Assembly: GCF_050943825.1 (NCBI RefSeq)
Contig: NZ_JBMNPX010000002.1
Location: forward strand, 248,001-312,000
DNA from: Pseudoflavonifractor sp050943825
GTDB lineage: Bacteria; Bacillota; Clostridia; Oscillospirales; Oscillospiraceae
DNA length: 64,000 bases
Direction of reading: 5' to 3'
Position numbers and translations under genes: made by a program
Shown here: in pieces, positions 11,094 to 19,502 of the stretch
Position numbering within the stretch: position 1 is the stretch's first letter
Layout: each line of letters begins with the position of its first letter
The notes under the pieces: model-generated
The model's database searches: none
What the model was told of the DNA's origin: nothing
What the model saw: only the letters and a program-made list of their open reading frames with translations

Positions 11094-11137
11094 AAAAAAC
11101 GGAGAAGCACAGCAAGTCTGTGCTTCTCCGTTTTTTT
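11094..11137. terminator. Bidirectional intrinsic terminator
   Basis: CGGAGAAGCACA (11100-11111) pairs with 11119-11130; A6 precedes and T7 follows. It ends the PTS operon on the plus strand and the convergent DUF378 gene, whose stop codon touches the T-tract. Confidence 0.93.
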
Positions 11138-11349
11138 CAGGCTTTCTCGTCGGCAGTGTCCCGGTCCCGGAACAGGAGGGAAATACACCACACGGCGGCC
11201 AGGCCCACCAGGGTATAGACAACCCGGGAGATGGCGCTGTCGGAGCCGCCGAAGGCGAAAGCCACCAGGTCGAATCCGAAAATGCCGATGCTGCCCCAGT
11301 TGAGTCCGCCTACGATGGCGAGGATCAGGGCAATTTTATCGATAATCAT
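11137..11349 (-). CDS. DUF378 family small membrane protein
   Basis: This 70-aa protein begins MIIDKIALILAIVGGLNWGSIGIF, which matches the DUF378 family with its LNWG motif and two transmembrane helices. Function is unknown across the family. The ATG at 11349 has a GAGGAGGTCTC-type ribosome site upstream on the minus strand. It is convergent with the PTS operon and stands alone. Confidence 0.88.
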   Translation of the reverse strand: MIIDKIALILAIVGGLNWGSIGIFGFDLVAFAFGGSDSAISRVVYTLVGLAAVWCISLLFRDRDTADEKA

Positions 11350-11440
11350 CGCGAAGAGACCTCCTCAGATTGGATTCCGAGGATAGCATCACCGAAAACA
11401 GCAGCAAATATGCACAGCGGCACAACAAGAAAAAAATGAC

Positions 11441-11476
11441 AAAAAACCGGCCGCCTCTCTGTATGAGGCGGCCGGT
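11441..11476 (-). terminator. Intrinsic terminator of the MATE gene
   Basis: On the minus strand ACCGGCCGCCTC (11476-11465) pairs with GAGGCGGCCGGT (11457-11446), followed by a T6 run (11446-11441). It lies just after the stop of the minus-strand efflux gene. Confidence 0.9.
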
Positions 11477-11489
11477 CTGAACGGCGCTG

Positions 11490-12926
11490 TCAGATAAGCT
11501 GAATCTGCTTCCACTTGCCGCGCCAGAAGCGGACCAGGAAGAGGCTGCCCCGGACGATCCAGTCGCAGAACATGGCGCCCCACACGCCCAGCAGGTGCAG
11601 GCCCATCATGGGGATACCGAACACGGCATCGGCGCCCAGCACATAGCTGAGGACAATGCGGCAGGCGAGCATGGAGATGAGGGACACGCTCATGGTGAAC
11701 ATGGCGTCGCCCGCGGCCCGGAGGGCATTGGGCAGGGTAAAGGACATGGGCCAGAAGAACAGGACGAACACGGAGTTCCACCGCAGCACCTGGGCGGCCA
11801 TGGCGGCAGCCGGAGCGCTCAGGTTGAAGAGGGTGACCAGCCAGCCCGCGCCGAAGAAGAGAATCACGGCCATGGTACCCATGGAGATGTACGTCATAAT
11901 CATCAGCTTGCGGGTGTACCGGACCGCCTGGTCCAGCTGCTGTGCGCCCACACACTGGCCCACCACGGTGACCATGGCCAGGCCGATGGCCTGACCGGGC
12001 ACGTTGATGACGCCGGCCACACTGTTGGCGATGGCGTTGGCGGCCACGGCGGAACCCACCACTGCCAGGTTGACCCCGGCGTCAAAGGAGGTGATGAGGC
12101 TGAGCACCACCAGCTTGCCCACCTGGAACAGGCCGTTCTCCAGACCGGTGGGGATGCCGATGGTGAGGATGCGCCGCACCATGACCCAGTGGAACTCGGG
12201 GCGGAACATGTGCTCAATGCGCAGGACGCAGTCTCTGTGCTGGAGCAGGAACAGGATGATCACCGCCGCCACAATGCGGGAGGTGAGGGTACCGATGCCG
12301 GCGCCCAGGGAGCCCATACCGAAGCCGAAAATCAGGATGGCGTTGACGGCGATGTTGACGATGTTGACAATCAGGGAGTTGAACATGGACACCTTGGAGT
12401 TGCCCATGGAGCGGAACAGGGCGGCGCCCGCGTTGTAGAGCGCCATAAAGGGGTAGGCCAGGGCGGTAGAGATAAAGTAGACCACGGCGGATTCCATGAC
12501 ATCATCGTTGATGCTGCCGAAGATCAGGAAGAGCAGGTGCTCCCGGAAGATGAGGCACAGAATCATAATCACCGAGGAGAGCACCGTCACCGCGTAGAGC
12601 AGCTGCTTGGCGGCGGTCTTGGCGTGGTGGGGCTCCTTGCGGCCCAGGTACTGGGACACCACCACCGCGCCGCCGGTGCTGAGGGCGGCAAAAATCTGAA
12701 GCATCAGGGTGTTGATGTTGTCCACCAGGGAGACGCCCGACACAGCGGCCTCACCGGCCGTGGTGACCATCACCGTGTCCGCCATACCCACGGACATCAG
12801 AAGAAATTGCTCAATTACCAGAGGGATGATCAGTCGCACCAGCATTTGACGGCTGAACAGCGGTTTGTTCTGGGTGGGCTGTTCCCGTTCGGCGCATTTG
12901 ACCTGGGTCTGCTCCTCCATCTCCAC
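11490..12926 (-). CDS. MATE family multidrug/sodium antiporter
   Basis: This 478-aa membrane protein has twelve hydrophobic helices and MATE-type segments such as LIIPLVIEQFLLMSVGMADT and VSQYLGRKE. The family exports drugs or metabolites in exchange for Na+ or H+. The GTG at 12926 is preferred over the in-frame ATG at 12920 because AAGGAG sits 6 bases before it. A promoter and terminator of its own frame the gene. It is divergent from spoIIR. A second, different MATE gene is at 42304. Confidence 0.92.
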   Translation of the reverse strand: MEMEEQTQVKCAEREQPTQNKPLFSRQMLVRLIIPLVIEQFLLMSVGMADTVMVTTAGEAAVSGVSLVDNINTLMLQIFAALSTGGAVVVSQYLGRKEPHHAKTAAKQLLYAVTVLSSVIMILCLIFREHLLFLIFGSINDDVMESAVVYFISTALAYPFMALYNAGAALFRSMGNSKVSMFNSLIVNIVNIAVNAILIFGFGMGSLGAGIGTLTSRIVAAVIILFLLQHRDCVLRIEHMFRPEFHWVMVRRILTIGIPTGLENGLFQVGKLVVLSLITSFDAGVNLAVVGSAVAANAIANSVAGVINVPGQAIGLAMVTVVGQCVGAQQLDQAVRYTRKLMIMTYISMGTMAVILFFGAGWLVTLFNLSAPAAAMAAQVLRWNSVFVLFFWPMSFTLPNALRAAGDAMFTMSVSLISMLACRIVLSYVLGADAVFGIPMMGLHLLGVWGAMFCDWIVRGSLFLVRFWRGKWKQIQLI

Positions 12927-12974
12927 GCCCTTCTCCTTTCATACACACAAAATTCCTTATAGGGACGAAGCTTT

Positions 12975-13002
12975 ATTGTACCACTGAATGTGTGATTTAC
13001 AA
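12975..13002 (-). promoter_or_regulatory. Sigma-A promoter for the MATE gene
   Basis: On the minus strand TTGTAA (13002-12997), a 16-bp spacer and TACAAT (12980-12975) precede the GTG start by about 50 bp. Confidence 0.6.
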
Positions 13003-13043
13003 GGGATTTTTTACACAAATTTTACCCGTTTTTCCTGTGAAGT

Positions 13044-13073
13044 GTATAAGTTCGGATGCTTCCGGCCAGAATA
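13044..13073 (+). promoter_or_regulatory. Candidate sigma-F (forespore) promoter for spoIIR
   Basis: GTATA (13044-13048), a 15-bp spacer and GGCCAGAATA (13064-13073) match the sigma-F pattern GYATA-N15-GGNNANANTA. In Bacillus spoIIR is transcribed by sigma-F. The predicted transcript start is about 50 nt before the GTG codon. Confidence 0.6.
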
Positions 13074-13131
13074 AGACCGTGCCGGATAACTGGTACATAC
13101 AAAATTGTTACATATTGGATGGTGGTATCCT

Positions 13132-13782
13132 GTGTTGAAACGGAAGAAGAAAGCTGGCAGCCATACCCTCAAGCGGTGGGAGCTGGCCCTGCTGCTGGGC
13201 GTGGCGGTGGCGGCGCTGGCGGGCGGCGCCCTGGGCGCGGAGCAGTCCGCCCTGGCGGACAAGGTCATCCGGCTCCACGTCATCGCCAACTCCGACGACC
13301 CGGCGGACCAGGCGCTCAAGCTCCAGGTCCGGGACCGGATTCTCTCTGAGGCCGGGGACCTGTTTGACCAGGGGCTGACCCGTGAGGAGGCGGAGGCCGC
13401 CATCACGGCCCGGCTGGGCGACCTGGCGGCCGCAGGCGCGGAGACTGTGGGAGAGGCCGGGTACGACTACCCGGTCACCGCCTCCCTGGAGGAGGACGTG
13501 TGGTTCCCCACCAAGGAGTATGAGGACTTCGCCCTGCCCGCCGGGGAGTACACCGCCCTGCGCATCGTCATCGGCGAGGGCGGCGGACAGAACTGGTGGT
13601 GCGTGGTGTTTCCGCCCCTGTGCCTGGGCTCGGTCACCGAGACCACGGCGGAGACAGCTGCTTCGGCGGGCTTCAGCGAGGATGAAATTTCCCTCATTAC
13701 CGGCGAAAATGAGGGATATGTGGTCAAATTCAAGGCCATGGAGCTGTGGAACCGGTTCTGTGCCTGGGTGGAAAATCGATAA
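13132..13782 (+). CDS. spoIIR: Stage II sporulation protein R
   Basis: This 216-aa protein is the secreted forespore signal that triggers SpoIIGA to process pro-sigma-E in the mother cell. An N-terminal Lys/Arg-rich start and hydrophobic helix (about residues 12-34) fit export. Family motifs are VIRLHVIANSDDPADQALK and QNWWCVVFPPLCLG. The GTG at 13132 with GGTGG six bases upstream is preferred; an in-frame TTG at 13105 has no ribosome site. It is monocistronic, with a sigma-F-like promoter and a strong terminator. Its presence indicates an endospore former. Confidence 0.95.
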   Translation: MLKRKKKAGSHTLKRWELALLLGVAVAALAGGALGAEQSALADKVIRLHVIANSDDPADQALKLQVRDRILSEAGDLFDQGLTREEAEAAITARLGDLAAAGAETVGEAGYDYPVTASLEEDVWFPTKEYEDFALPAGEYTALRIVIGEGGGQNWWCVVFPPLCLGSVTETTAETAASAGFSEDEISLITGENEGYVVKFKAMELWNRFCAWVENR

Positions 13783-13791
13783 AACAATTGC

Positions 13792-13826
13792 AGCAGCGGC
13801 GGAGCATTGCTCCGCCGCTGCTTTTT
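13792..13826 (+). terminator. spoIIR terminator
   Basis: A 14-bp stem, AGCAGCGGCGGAGC (13792-13805) with 13809-13822, has an ATT loop and ends in T5. Confidence 0.92.
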
Positions 13827-13843
13827 GCCCTTTGAGCCGGGGG

Positions 13844-13872
13844 TAGATAAGTCTGGAAAAATGGTGTATGAT
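13844..13872 (+). promoter_or_regulatory. Sigma-A promoter for mutS2
   Basis: TAGATA (13844-13849), 17-bp spacer, TATGAT (13867-13872), about 50 bp before the mutS2 ATG. Confidence 0.5.
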
Positions 13873-13922
13873 AATGTCTGCATGATAAGAAGCACAAAGG
13901 AAATTTCCGTGAGGTATGTTCT

Positions 13923-16298
13923 ATGACCGACTTATTTGAAAAATCCATTCACACCCTGGAGCTGCCCCGGGTGCTGGAGAGGCTGGCCGAGCAGGCGGTG
14001 ACCGAGGAGGGCAAGGAGCGATGCATGGCCCTGCGGCCCCTCACCGACGCGGACGATGTCCAGCGCCTCCAGGCCGAGACCACCGCCGCTGTGAATATGA
14101 CCGCCCTGCGGGGCAGCCCGTCCCTGTCCGGGGTGAAGCCGGTGGCGGCCTCCCTCCAGCGGGCGGACATGGGCGGTGCCCTCAACACCAGGGAGCTGCT
14201 GGACATTGCCGCCGTTCTCCGGGCGGCCCGCTCCGCCCGGGACTACGCCGCCGGTGAGAACAACGGCAAGACCTGCATTGACCATCTCTTCGCCTCCCTC
14301 ACCGCCAACCGGTTCCTGGAGGACAAAATCACCGGCTCCATCCTGGGGGAGAACGAGATTGCCGACTCGGCCAGCCCGGAGCTGGCCTCCATCCGGCGGC
14401 ACATCCGGGCCACCTCCGCCAAGGTGCGGGACATTCTACAAAAGCTCATCTCCTCCTCCCAGGCCAAGTACCTCCAGGAGCCCATCATCACCATGCGCTC
14501 CGACCGGTACGTGGTGCCCGTGCGCTCCGAGTGCAAGAACGACGTGCCCGGTCTGGTCCACGACGTGTCCTCCTCCGGCGGAACCTTCTTCATCGAGCCC
14601 ATGGGCGTGGTGAAGGCCAACAACGAGCTGCGGGAGCTCCAGGCCGACGAGGAGAAGGAGATTGACCGGATTCTGGCCGGGCTGTCCGCCGACTGCGCCG
14701 CCCACAAGGAGGACATCGCCCAGGACTACGACCTGCTGATTATGCTGGACGTCATCTTCGCCCGGGCCAAGCTGTCCTACCGCATGCGGGCCGGGGAGCC
14801 CAAGATTGTCAGCCGCGGCATCTGCCTGCGGCAGGCCCGGCACCCCCTGCTGGACCCCAACAAGGCGGTGGCCAACGACCTGTACCTGGGCGGGGACTTC
14901 GACACCCTGGTCATCACCGGCCCCAACACCGGCGGCAAGACCGTCACGCTGAAAACCATCGGCCTACTGACCCTGATGGCCCAGTGCGGCCTCCACATCC
15001 CGGTGGCGGACGACAGCACGGTGATGATTTTCGACCGGGTGCTCTCCGACATCGGTGACGAGCAGTCCATTGCCCAGAGCCTTTCCACCTTCTCCTCCCA
15101 CATGGTGAACATCGTGGGCATTCTGAATGAGGCGGACGACAAGACCCTCATCCTCTTCGATGAGCTGGGCGCGGGCACCGACCCCATCGAGGGCGCGGCC
15201 CTGGCTGCCGCCATCATCGAGCAGTCCCGGGAGCTGGGGGCCCTGGTGGCCGCCACCACCCACTACGCCGAGCTGAAGGTGTACGCCATGACCACCGCCG
15301 GGGTGGAGAACGCCTCCTGTGAGTTTGACGTCAACTCCCTGGCCCCCACCTACCGGCTCCTCATCGGCATCCCCGGCAAGTCCAACGCCTTCGCCATCTC
15401 CGAGCGGCTGGGCCTGCCCAAGGAGGTCATCGACAAGGCCTCCGCCCGTATTGACGCGGAAAACGTCCGCTTTGAGGACGTGATCACCCGTCTGGAGCAG
15501 CAGCGCCAGCAGATGGAGCAGGAGAAGGACCAGGCCCGGAAGCTGCGCCGGGAGATGGAGGACTCCGCCCGCACAGCCCGGGAGTACCGGGACAAGCTGG
15601 AGAAGGAGCGGGCCAAGGCGGTGGAGAAGGCCCAGGCGGAGGCCAGAGCCATTCTGGACGAGGCCCGGAACACCGCCGACAGCGTGTTCAAGGAGCTCAA
15701 CGAAATGCGCCGCCGCCAGCGGAAGGAAGAGGACTGGCAGAAGGTGAACGAGGAGCGGGCGGGGCTGCGCCAGCGGCTCAACCAGGCGGAGGACGCCCTG
15801 GGCGCCCGTCCCGAGGAGCCCGCGCCGCTGCCTACCCGTCCCGCACAGGCGGGGGACACGGTGGAGCTGGTGAAGATGGGCGGCACCAAGGCCCAGGTGC
15901 TGGCTGTCAACAAGGACGGCAGCCTCCAGCTCCAGGCGGGTATCCTGAAAATCACCGCCAAGCAGGACGAGGTCCGCGTCACCGAGGAGGACGGCAGCAA
16001 GAAGCAGGCCCAGCGGATCATCCACCGGGCGGAGCGGCAGCTGCGCACCGTGGGCGCCTCTTCGGAGGTGGACCTGCGGGGCATGATGACCGACGAGGCT
16101 GTGGCCGCCCTGGACAGCTTCCTGGACAACGCCATGCTGGCCAAGCTGGAGACCGTCACCATCATCCACGGCAAGGGCACCGGCGCGGTGCGCAAGGCGG
16201 TGCGGGAGCACCTGAAGCGCAGCCGGTATGTGAAGTCCTTCCGGCCCGGCCGCTATGGCGAAGGAGAAGACGGCGTGACAGTGGCTGAACTGCGGTAA
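13923..16298 (+). CDS. mutS2: Endonuclease MutS2
   Basis: This 791-aa protein is the MutS2 ATPase of Gram-positive bacteria, linked to suppression of homologous recombination and to ribosome-collision rescue. Domains in order: core/lever helices (1-300), the ATPase with Walker A GPNTGGKT and Walker B LILFDELGAGTDP, a long charged coiled coil (about 510-630) and a C-terminal Smr endonuclease domain with VDLRGMM and IIHGKGTGAVR. Length is normal for the family. It is transcribed alone from a nearby promoter. Confidence 0.96.
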   Translation: MTDLFEKSIHTLELPRVLERLAEQAVTEEGKERCMALRPLTDADDVQRLQAETTAAVNMTALRGSPSLSGVKPVAASLQRADMGGALNTRELLDIAAVLRAARSARDYAAGENNGKTCIDHLFASLTANRFLEDKITGSILGENEIADSASPELASIRRHIRATSAKVRDILQKLISSSQAKYLQEPIITMRSDRYVVPVRSECKNDVPGLVHDVSSSGGTFFIEPMGVVKANNELRELQADEEKEIDRILAGLSADCAAHKEDIAQDYDLLIMLDVIFARAKLSYRMRAGEPKIVSRGICLRQARHPLLDPNKAVANDLYLGGDFDTLVITGPNTGGKTVTLKTIGLLTLMAQCGLHIPVADDSTVMIFDRVLSDIGDEQSIAQSLSTFSSHMVNIVGILNEADDKTLILFDELGAGTDPIEGAALAAAIIEQSRELGALVAATTHYAELKVYAMTTAGVENASCEFDVNSLAPTYRLLIGIPGKSNAFAISERLGLPKEVIDKASARIDAENVRFEDVITRLEQQRQQMEQEKDQARKLRREMEDSARTAREYRDKLEKERAKAVEKAQAEARAILDEARNTADSVFKELNEMRRRQRKEEDWQKVNEERAGLRQRLNQAEDALGARPEEPAPLPTRPAQAGDTVELVKMGGTKAQVLAVNKDGSLQLQAGILKITAKQDEVRVTEEDGSKKQAQRIIHRAERQLRTVGASSEVDLRGMMTDEAVAALDSFLDNAMLAKLETVTIIHGKGTGAVRKAVREHLKRSRYVKSFRPGRYGEGEDGVTVAELR

Positions 16299-16412
16299 GG
16301 TAAATTGTCCTTACCTGAAAGACAGTGTCCGCACAAAAACGTACAAATTCCGTCAAACTTCCCCTTCCGTCAATTGAGAGAGAATGGAACACGGATTTTG
16401 TGTAAAATGTCA

Positions 16413-16441
16413 TTGACGGTTTGGCACAAATTTGATATTCT
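16413..16441 (+). promoter_or_regulatory. Sigma-A promoter for HPr
   Basis: TTGACG (16413-16418), 17-bp spacer, TATTCT (16436-16441). The transcript would have a leader of about 45 nt before the ATG at 16491. Confidence 0.7.
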
Positions 16442-16490
16442 ATACAGGAGAGTATGCGACTTCATAAACGCATCTTAGGGGGAAACGCTT

Positions 16491-16754
16491 ATGTATATGA
16501 AAGAGGCAGTCGTAAACAATCAGGTCGGCCTGCACGCCAGACCCGCCACATTCTTCATCCAGAAGGCCAACGAGTTCAAGAGCTCCATCTGGGTTGAGAA
16601 GGAAGAGCGCCGGGTGAACGCGAAGAGCCTGCTGGGTGTACTTTCCCTCGGCGTCGTGAAGGGAACCTCCATCAACCTCATCGCCGACGGCCCCGATGAG
16701 AAAGAGGCGGTCGAAGCTCTGGTGGAGCTGATCGCGTCCAACTTCTCCGAGTAA
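16491..16754 (+). CDS. ptsH: HPr phosphocarrier protein
   Basis: This 87-aa protein is a complete HPr. The catalytic His is in GLHARPATFF (about residue 16) and the regulatory Ser in NAKSLLGVLSLG (about residue 47), the site for the HPr kinase encoded at 44018. It passes phosphate from enzyme I to EIIA proteins and, when Ser-phosphorylated, acts in carbon catabolite control. Unlike most Firmicutes it is not beside ptsI; it has its own promoter, an AGGGGGA ribosome site and its own terminator. A Crh-like purely regulatory role is less likely because the His is kept. Confidence 0.93.
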   Translation: MYMKEAVVNNQVGLHARPATFFIQKANEFKSSIWVEKEERRVNAKSLLGVLSLGVVKGTSINLIADGPDEKEAVEALVELIASNFSE

Positions 16755-16765
16755 CACCATCCGAC

Positions 16766-16796
16766 AAAAAGCGCCGCATACTGCGGCGCTTTTTTT
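16766..16796 (+). terminator. HPr gene terminator
   Basis: GCGCCGCA (16771-16778) pairs with 16782-16789; A5 precedes and T7 follows. Confidence 0.92.
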
Positions 16797-16810
16797 ATCC
16801 GCGGAACAGG

Positions 16811-16882
16811 CCCGGCAGACAGGGAGGGCAGGAACAGCAACGTATGACATTTGATGAATTGAAAGAAAAAGCCCATGCCCTG
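16811..16882 (+). repeat. Remnant copy of the uvrC 5' end (direct repeat, copy 1)
   Basis: These 72 bp duplicate the uvrC ribosome-binding region and first 13 codons found at 17038-17110. The coding part (16844-16882) differs at three positions, all synonymous (GAATTG/GAACTG, GCC/GCA, GCC/GCG); the 5' untranslated part has substitutions and small indels. The frame runs out of uvrC homology after CTG at 16882, so this copy cannot make UvrC. Confidence 0.93.
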
Positions 16883-17032
16883 TCCCAAATGCGCGGGCGC
16901 ATTTGGGGACCCGGGAAATGATATTATCTGCACGGGGCGAGTGAATCGCCCCGGCATCAAGGTTTTGCTCCGCAAAACGCTTGGACGGCGCAGAGCGCCG
17001 GGGCGCTGACGCACCCAGCGGCAGGGCATGAA
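16883..17032 (+). repeat. 150-bp hairpin-rich element between two uvrC start copies
   Basis: Four perfect hairpins occur in series: 16884-16893/16898-16907, 16933-16940/16946-16953, 16962-16968/16972-16978 and 16986-16991/16995-17000. The 3' end (17016-17030) is an inverted copy of uvrC codons 10-14, so CATGCCCTG at 16874-16882 can pair with 17022-17030 and close the structure. No coding capacity is credible. Its sequence is unrelated to the pyrE/uvrB elements, but its position between gene-terminus copies is alike. Confidence 0.85.
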
Positions 17033-17071
17033 GGAAGCCTGGCAGACAGAGGAGGGCAGGAATCAACACCC

Positions 17072-18922
17072 ATGACATTTGATGAACTGAAAGAAAAAGC
17101 ACATGCGCTGCCGCTGAAGCCGGGCGTGTATATCATGCAGGACAAGCACAATGTGGTCATCTATGTGGGCAAGGCCAAGGCCCTGAAGAACCGGGTGAGC
17201 CAGTACTTTGCCGACCTGGCCTCCCATACGGAGAAGACCCGGGCCATGGTCAGCCAGATTGACCACTTCGACGTCATCGTGGCGGACAGCGAATTTGAGG
17301 CCCTGGTGCTGGAGAGCTCCCTCATCAAGCGCCACCAGCCTCACTACAACATCCTCCTCAAGGACGACAAGGGCTATCCCTATATCCGCCTCACCGTCAA
17401 CGAGGACTACCCCCGTTTCTCCCTGGCCAACAAGGCCGCTGACGACGGGGCACGCTACTTCGGGCCCTACGGCAGCCGGGGCAGCACCCAGGGCATCATC
17501 GACGCCCTCCGGGCCGCTCTCAAGCTGCCCTCCTGCAACCGGAAGTTCCCCCGGGATATCGGCAAGGAGCGGCCCTGCCTGAACTACCACATGGGTCTGT
17601 GCGACGGCTACTGCCGGTTCGGCATGCCCCAGGAGCGGTACCGGGACGCCATCGACCAGGCTATCCGGCTGCTGGAGGGACAGTTCAAGGAGGTAGGGGA
17701 GGAGCTTCAGGCCGAGATGGAACAGGCCGCCGAGGAGCTGAGGTTTGAGAAGGCCGCCGAACTGCGGGACCGGTACCGTGCCATTGAGCTGCTGGGCAAA
17801 CGGCAGAAGGTGATGGCGGGCAGCCTGGCGGACACCGACGTGGTGGGCTTCTACCGGGGCACGGCCAAGAGCTGCTTTGTGGTGCTCCACTACGTGGACG
17901 GCGAGCTGGCCGCCAAGGACTGGGACCTGATGGAGACGCCCATGGAGGAGGAGATCGCCGACGTGGTCTCCGCCCTGGTGCGGCAGTACTACGGGGAGCG
18001 GAATCAGCTGCCCAGACAGATTCTCCTGCCCTGTGAGATTGAGGACGAGGTGCCCCTGGCCCGGCTGCTGTCCGAGAATGCGGGCCGCCGGGTGAACCTG
18101 GTCACCCCCCAGCGGGGCGCCAAGATGGACCTGATCCGTCTGGCCAATAAGAACGCGGAGGAAGAGGTGGCTCGCTGGACCACCAAGGAGGAGCGGACCT
18201 CCAAGCTGCTGGAGCTGCTGGCCAGGATGCTCAAGCTGGACAAGCCGCCCATGCGGATGGAGAGCTACGACATCTCCAACCAGGGGGCCGACGACATCGT
18301 GGCCTCCATGGTGGTCTACCAGAACGCCCGGCCCCTGAAGCGGGACTACCGCCGCTTCAAGCTCAAGGACATGGACGCCCCCGACGACTACGCCTCCATG
18401 GAGCAGGTGCTCACCCGCCGCTTCCGCCGCTATCTGGACGGGGACGAGAAATTCAAGGATCTGCCCGACCTGCTCCTCATCGACGGCGGCGAGAACCACG
18501 CCAAGGTGGCGGTGAAGGTGCTGGAGACCCTGGGGCTTTCCATCCCGGTGTTCGGTATGGTGAAGGACGACCGGCACCGCACCCGTGCCCTGGTCACGCC
18601 GGAGGGCCGGGAGATTGGCATCCAGGCCAATCAGGCGGTGTTCTCTCTCATCGGCCAGATTCAGGAGGAGACCCACCGTTTTGCCATCGAGTTCCACCGC
18701 CAGCAGCAGAATCGGCGGGTGAAGGGCTCGGTGCTGGACAAAATCCCCGGCGTGGGCGAAAAACGCCGGGCAGACCTGCTGAAACACTTCAAAAGCGTCA
18801 AGAATATCAAGACCGCCACCCTGGAAGAGCTGGAGGCGGCGGTGCCTAGGAACACGGCCAAGGCCGTCTACGACTATTTCCGGGGGACTCAGGAGTCCAA
18901 ACCGGAGGACGGGAAAGGATGA
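17072..18922 (+). CDS. uvrC: UvrABC excinuclease subunit C
   Basis: This 616-aa protein makes both incisions in nucleotide excision repair. Domains: the GIY-YIG nuclease (about residues 14-95, with PGVYIMQ and IYVGKAK), a Cys cluster around 165-185, the UVR motif that binds UvrB (about 205-240), the RNase H-like nuclease with ESYDISNQGADD and LLIDGGENH, and C-terminal helix-hairpin-helix motifs (LDKIPGVGEKRRADLL). Length is normal. The ATG at 17072 with GAGGAGGGCAGG upstream is the intact start; the earlier copy at 16844 is a remnant. rsmD follows after 6 bp. Confidence 0.96.
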   Translation: MTFDELKEKAHALPLKPGVYIMQDKHNVVIYVGKAKALKNRVSQYFADLASHTEKTRAMVSQIDHFDVIVADSEFEALVLESSLIKRHQPHYNILLKDDKGYPYIRLTVNEDYPRFSLANKAADDGARYFGPYGSRGSTQGIIDALRAALKLPSCNRKFPRDIGKERPCLNYHMGLCDGYCRFGMPQERYRDAIDQAIRLLEGQFKEVGEELQAEMEQAAEELRFEKAAELRDRYRAIELLGKRQKVMAGSLADTDVVGFYRGTAKSCFVVLHYVDGELAAKDWDLMETPMEEEIADVVSALVRQYYGERNQLPRQILLPCEIEDEVPLARLLSENAGRRVNLVTPQRGAKMDLIRLANKNAEEEVARWTTKEERTSKLLELLARMLKLDKPPMRMESYDISNQGADDIVASMVVYQNARPLKRDYRRFKLKDMDAPDDYASMEQVLTRRFRRYLDGDEKFKDLPDLLLIDGGENHAKVAVKVLETLGLSIPVFGMVKDDRHRTRALVTPEGREIGIQANQAVFSLIGQIQEETHRFAIEFHRQQQNRRVKGSVLDKIPGVGEKRRADLLKHFKSVKNIKTATLEELEAAVPRNTAKAVYDYFRGTQESKPEDGKG

Positions 18923-18928
18923 GAGACC

Positions 18929-19474
18929 ATGCGTGTTATTACAGGAACGGCCCAGGGCAGGCGGCTTAAGGAGCTGCCCGGCATGGAGACCCGGCCCACC
19001 ACCGACAAGGTGAAGGAGTCCATTTTCAATATCGTACAGTTTGACGTGGAGGGGCGGAATGTGCTGGACCTCTTCGGCGGCACCGGCCAGCTGGGCATCG
19101 AGGCCCTGTCCCGGGGCGCGGCGCGGTGCACCTTCGTGGACCTGCGGAAGGAAGCCGCCGCTGTCATCCGGGAGAACGTGAAGACCTGCGGCTTTGAGGC
19201 CCGGGGCAAGGTGGTGCAGGGTGACAGCATCGCCTTCCTCACCGGCTGCCGGGAGAAGTTTGACCTGGTCTTTCTGGATCCGCCCTACGCCTCCGGTCTG
19301 CTGGAACGGGCGCTGGAGGTTATCGCAAAGATTGACATCATGTCCGAGAATGGTATAATAGTTTGCGAAAGCGGGGCGGAACAGGTTCTGCCCGAGTTCA
19401 GCGCCCCCTATGAGAAGGGGCGGGAGTACCGCTACGGCAAGATTAAGGTGACGCTGTACCGGCGCACCATATAA
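18929..19474 (+). CDS. rsmD: 16S rRNA (guanine966-N2)-methyltransferase
   Basis: This 181-aa SAM-dependent enzyme methylates G966 of 16S rRNA. Motifs are TRPTTDKVKESIFNI at the substrate side, the SAM site VLDLFGGTGQLGIEALSRGA and the catalytic DPPY of LVFLDPPYASGLLE. It begins 6 bp after uvrC and is followed by coaD, the pairing usual in Firmicutes. Length is typical. Confidence 0.95.
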   Translation: MRVITGTAQGRRLKELPGMETRPTTDKVKESIFNIVQFDVEGRNVLDLFGGTGQLGIEALSRGAARCTFVDLRKEAAAVIRENVKTCGFEARGKVVQGDSIAFLTGCREKFDLVFLDPPYASGLLERALEVIAKIDIMSENGIIVCESGAEQVLPEFSAPYEKGREYRYGKIKVTLYRRTI

Positions 19475-19502
19475 CGCTTCCCCAAAGCAAGGAGAGATTC
19501 CA

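Noticed and set aside
16840..16882. Start of uvrC at the first ATG (16844)
   Set aside because: After 13 codons the frame leaves uvrC homology into hairpins; the intact gene begins at 17072.
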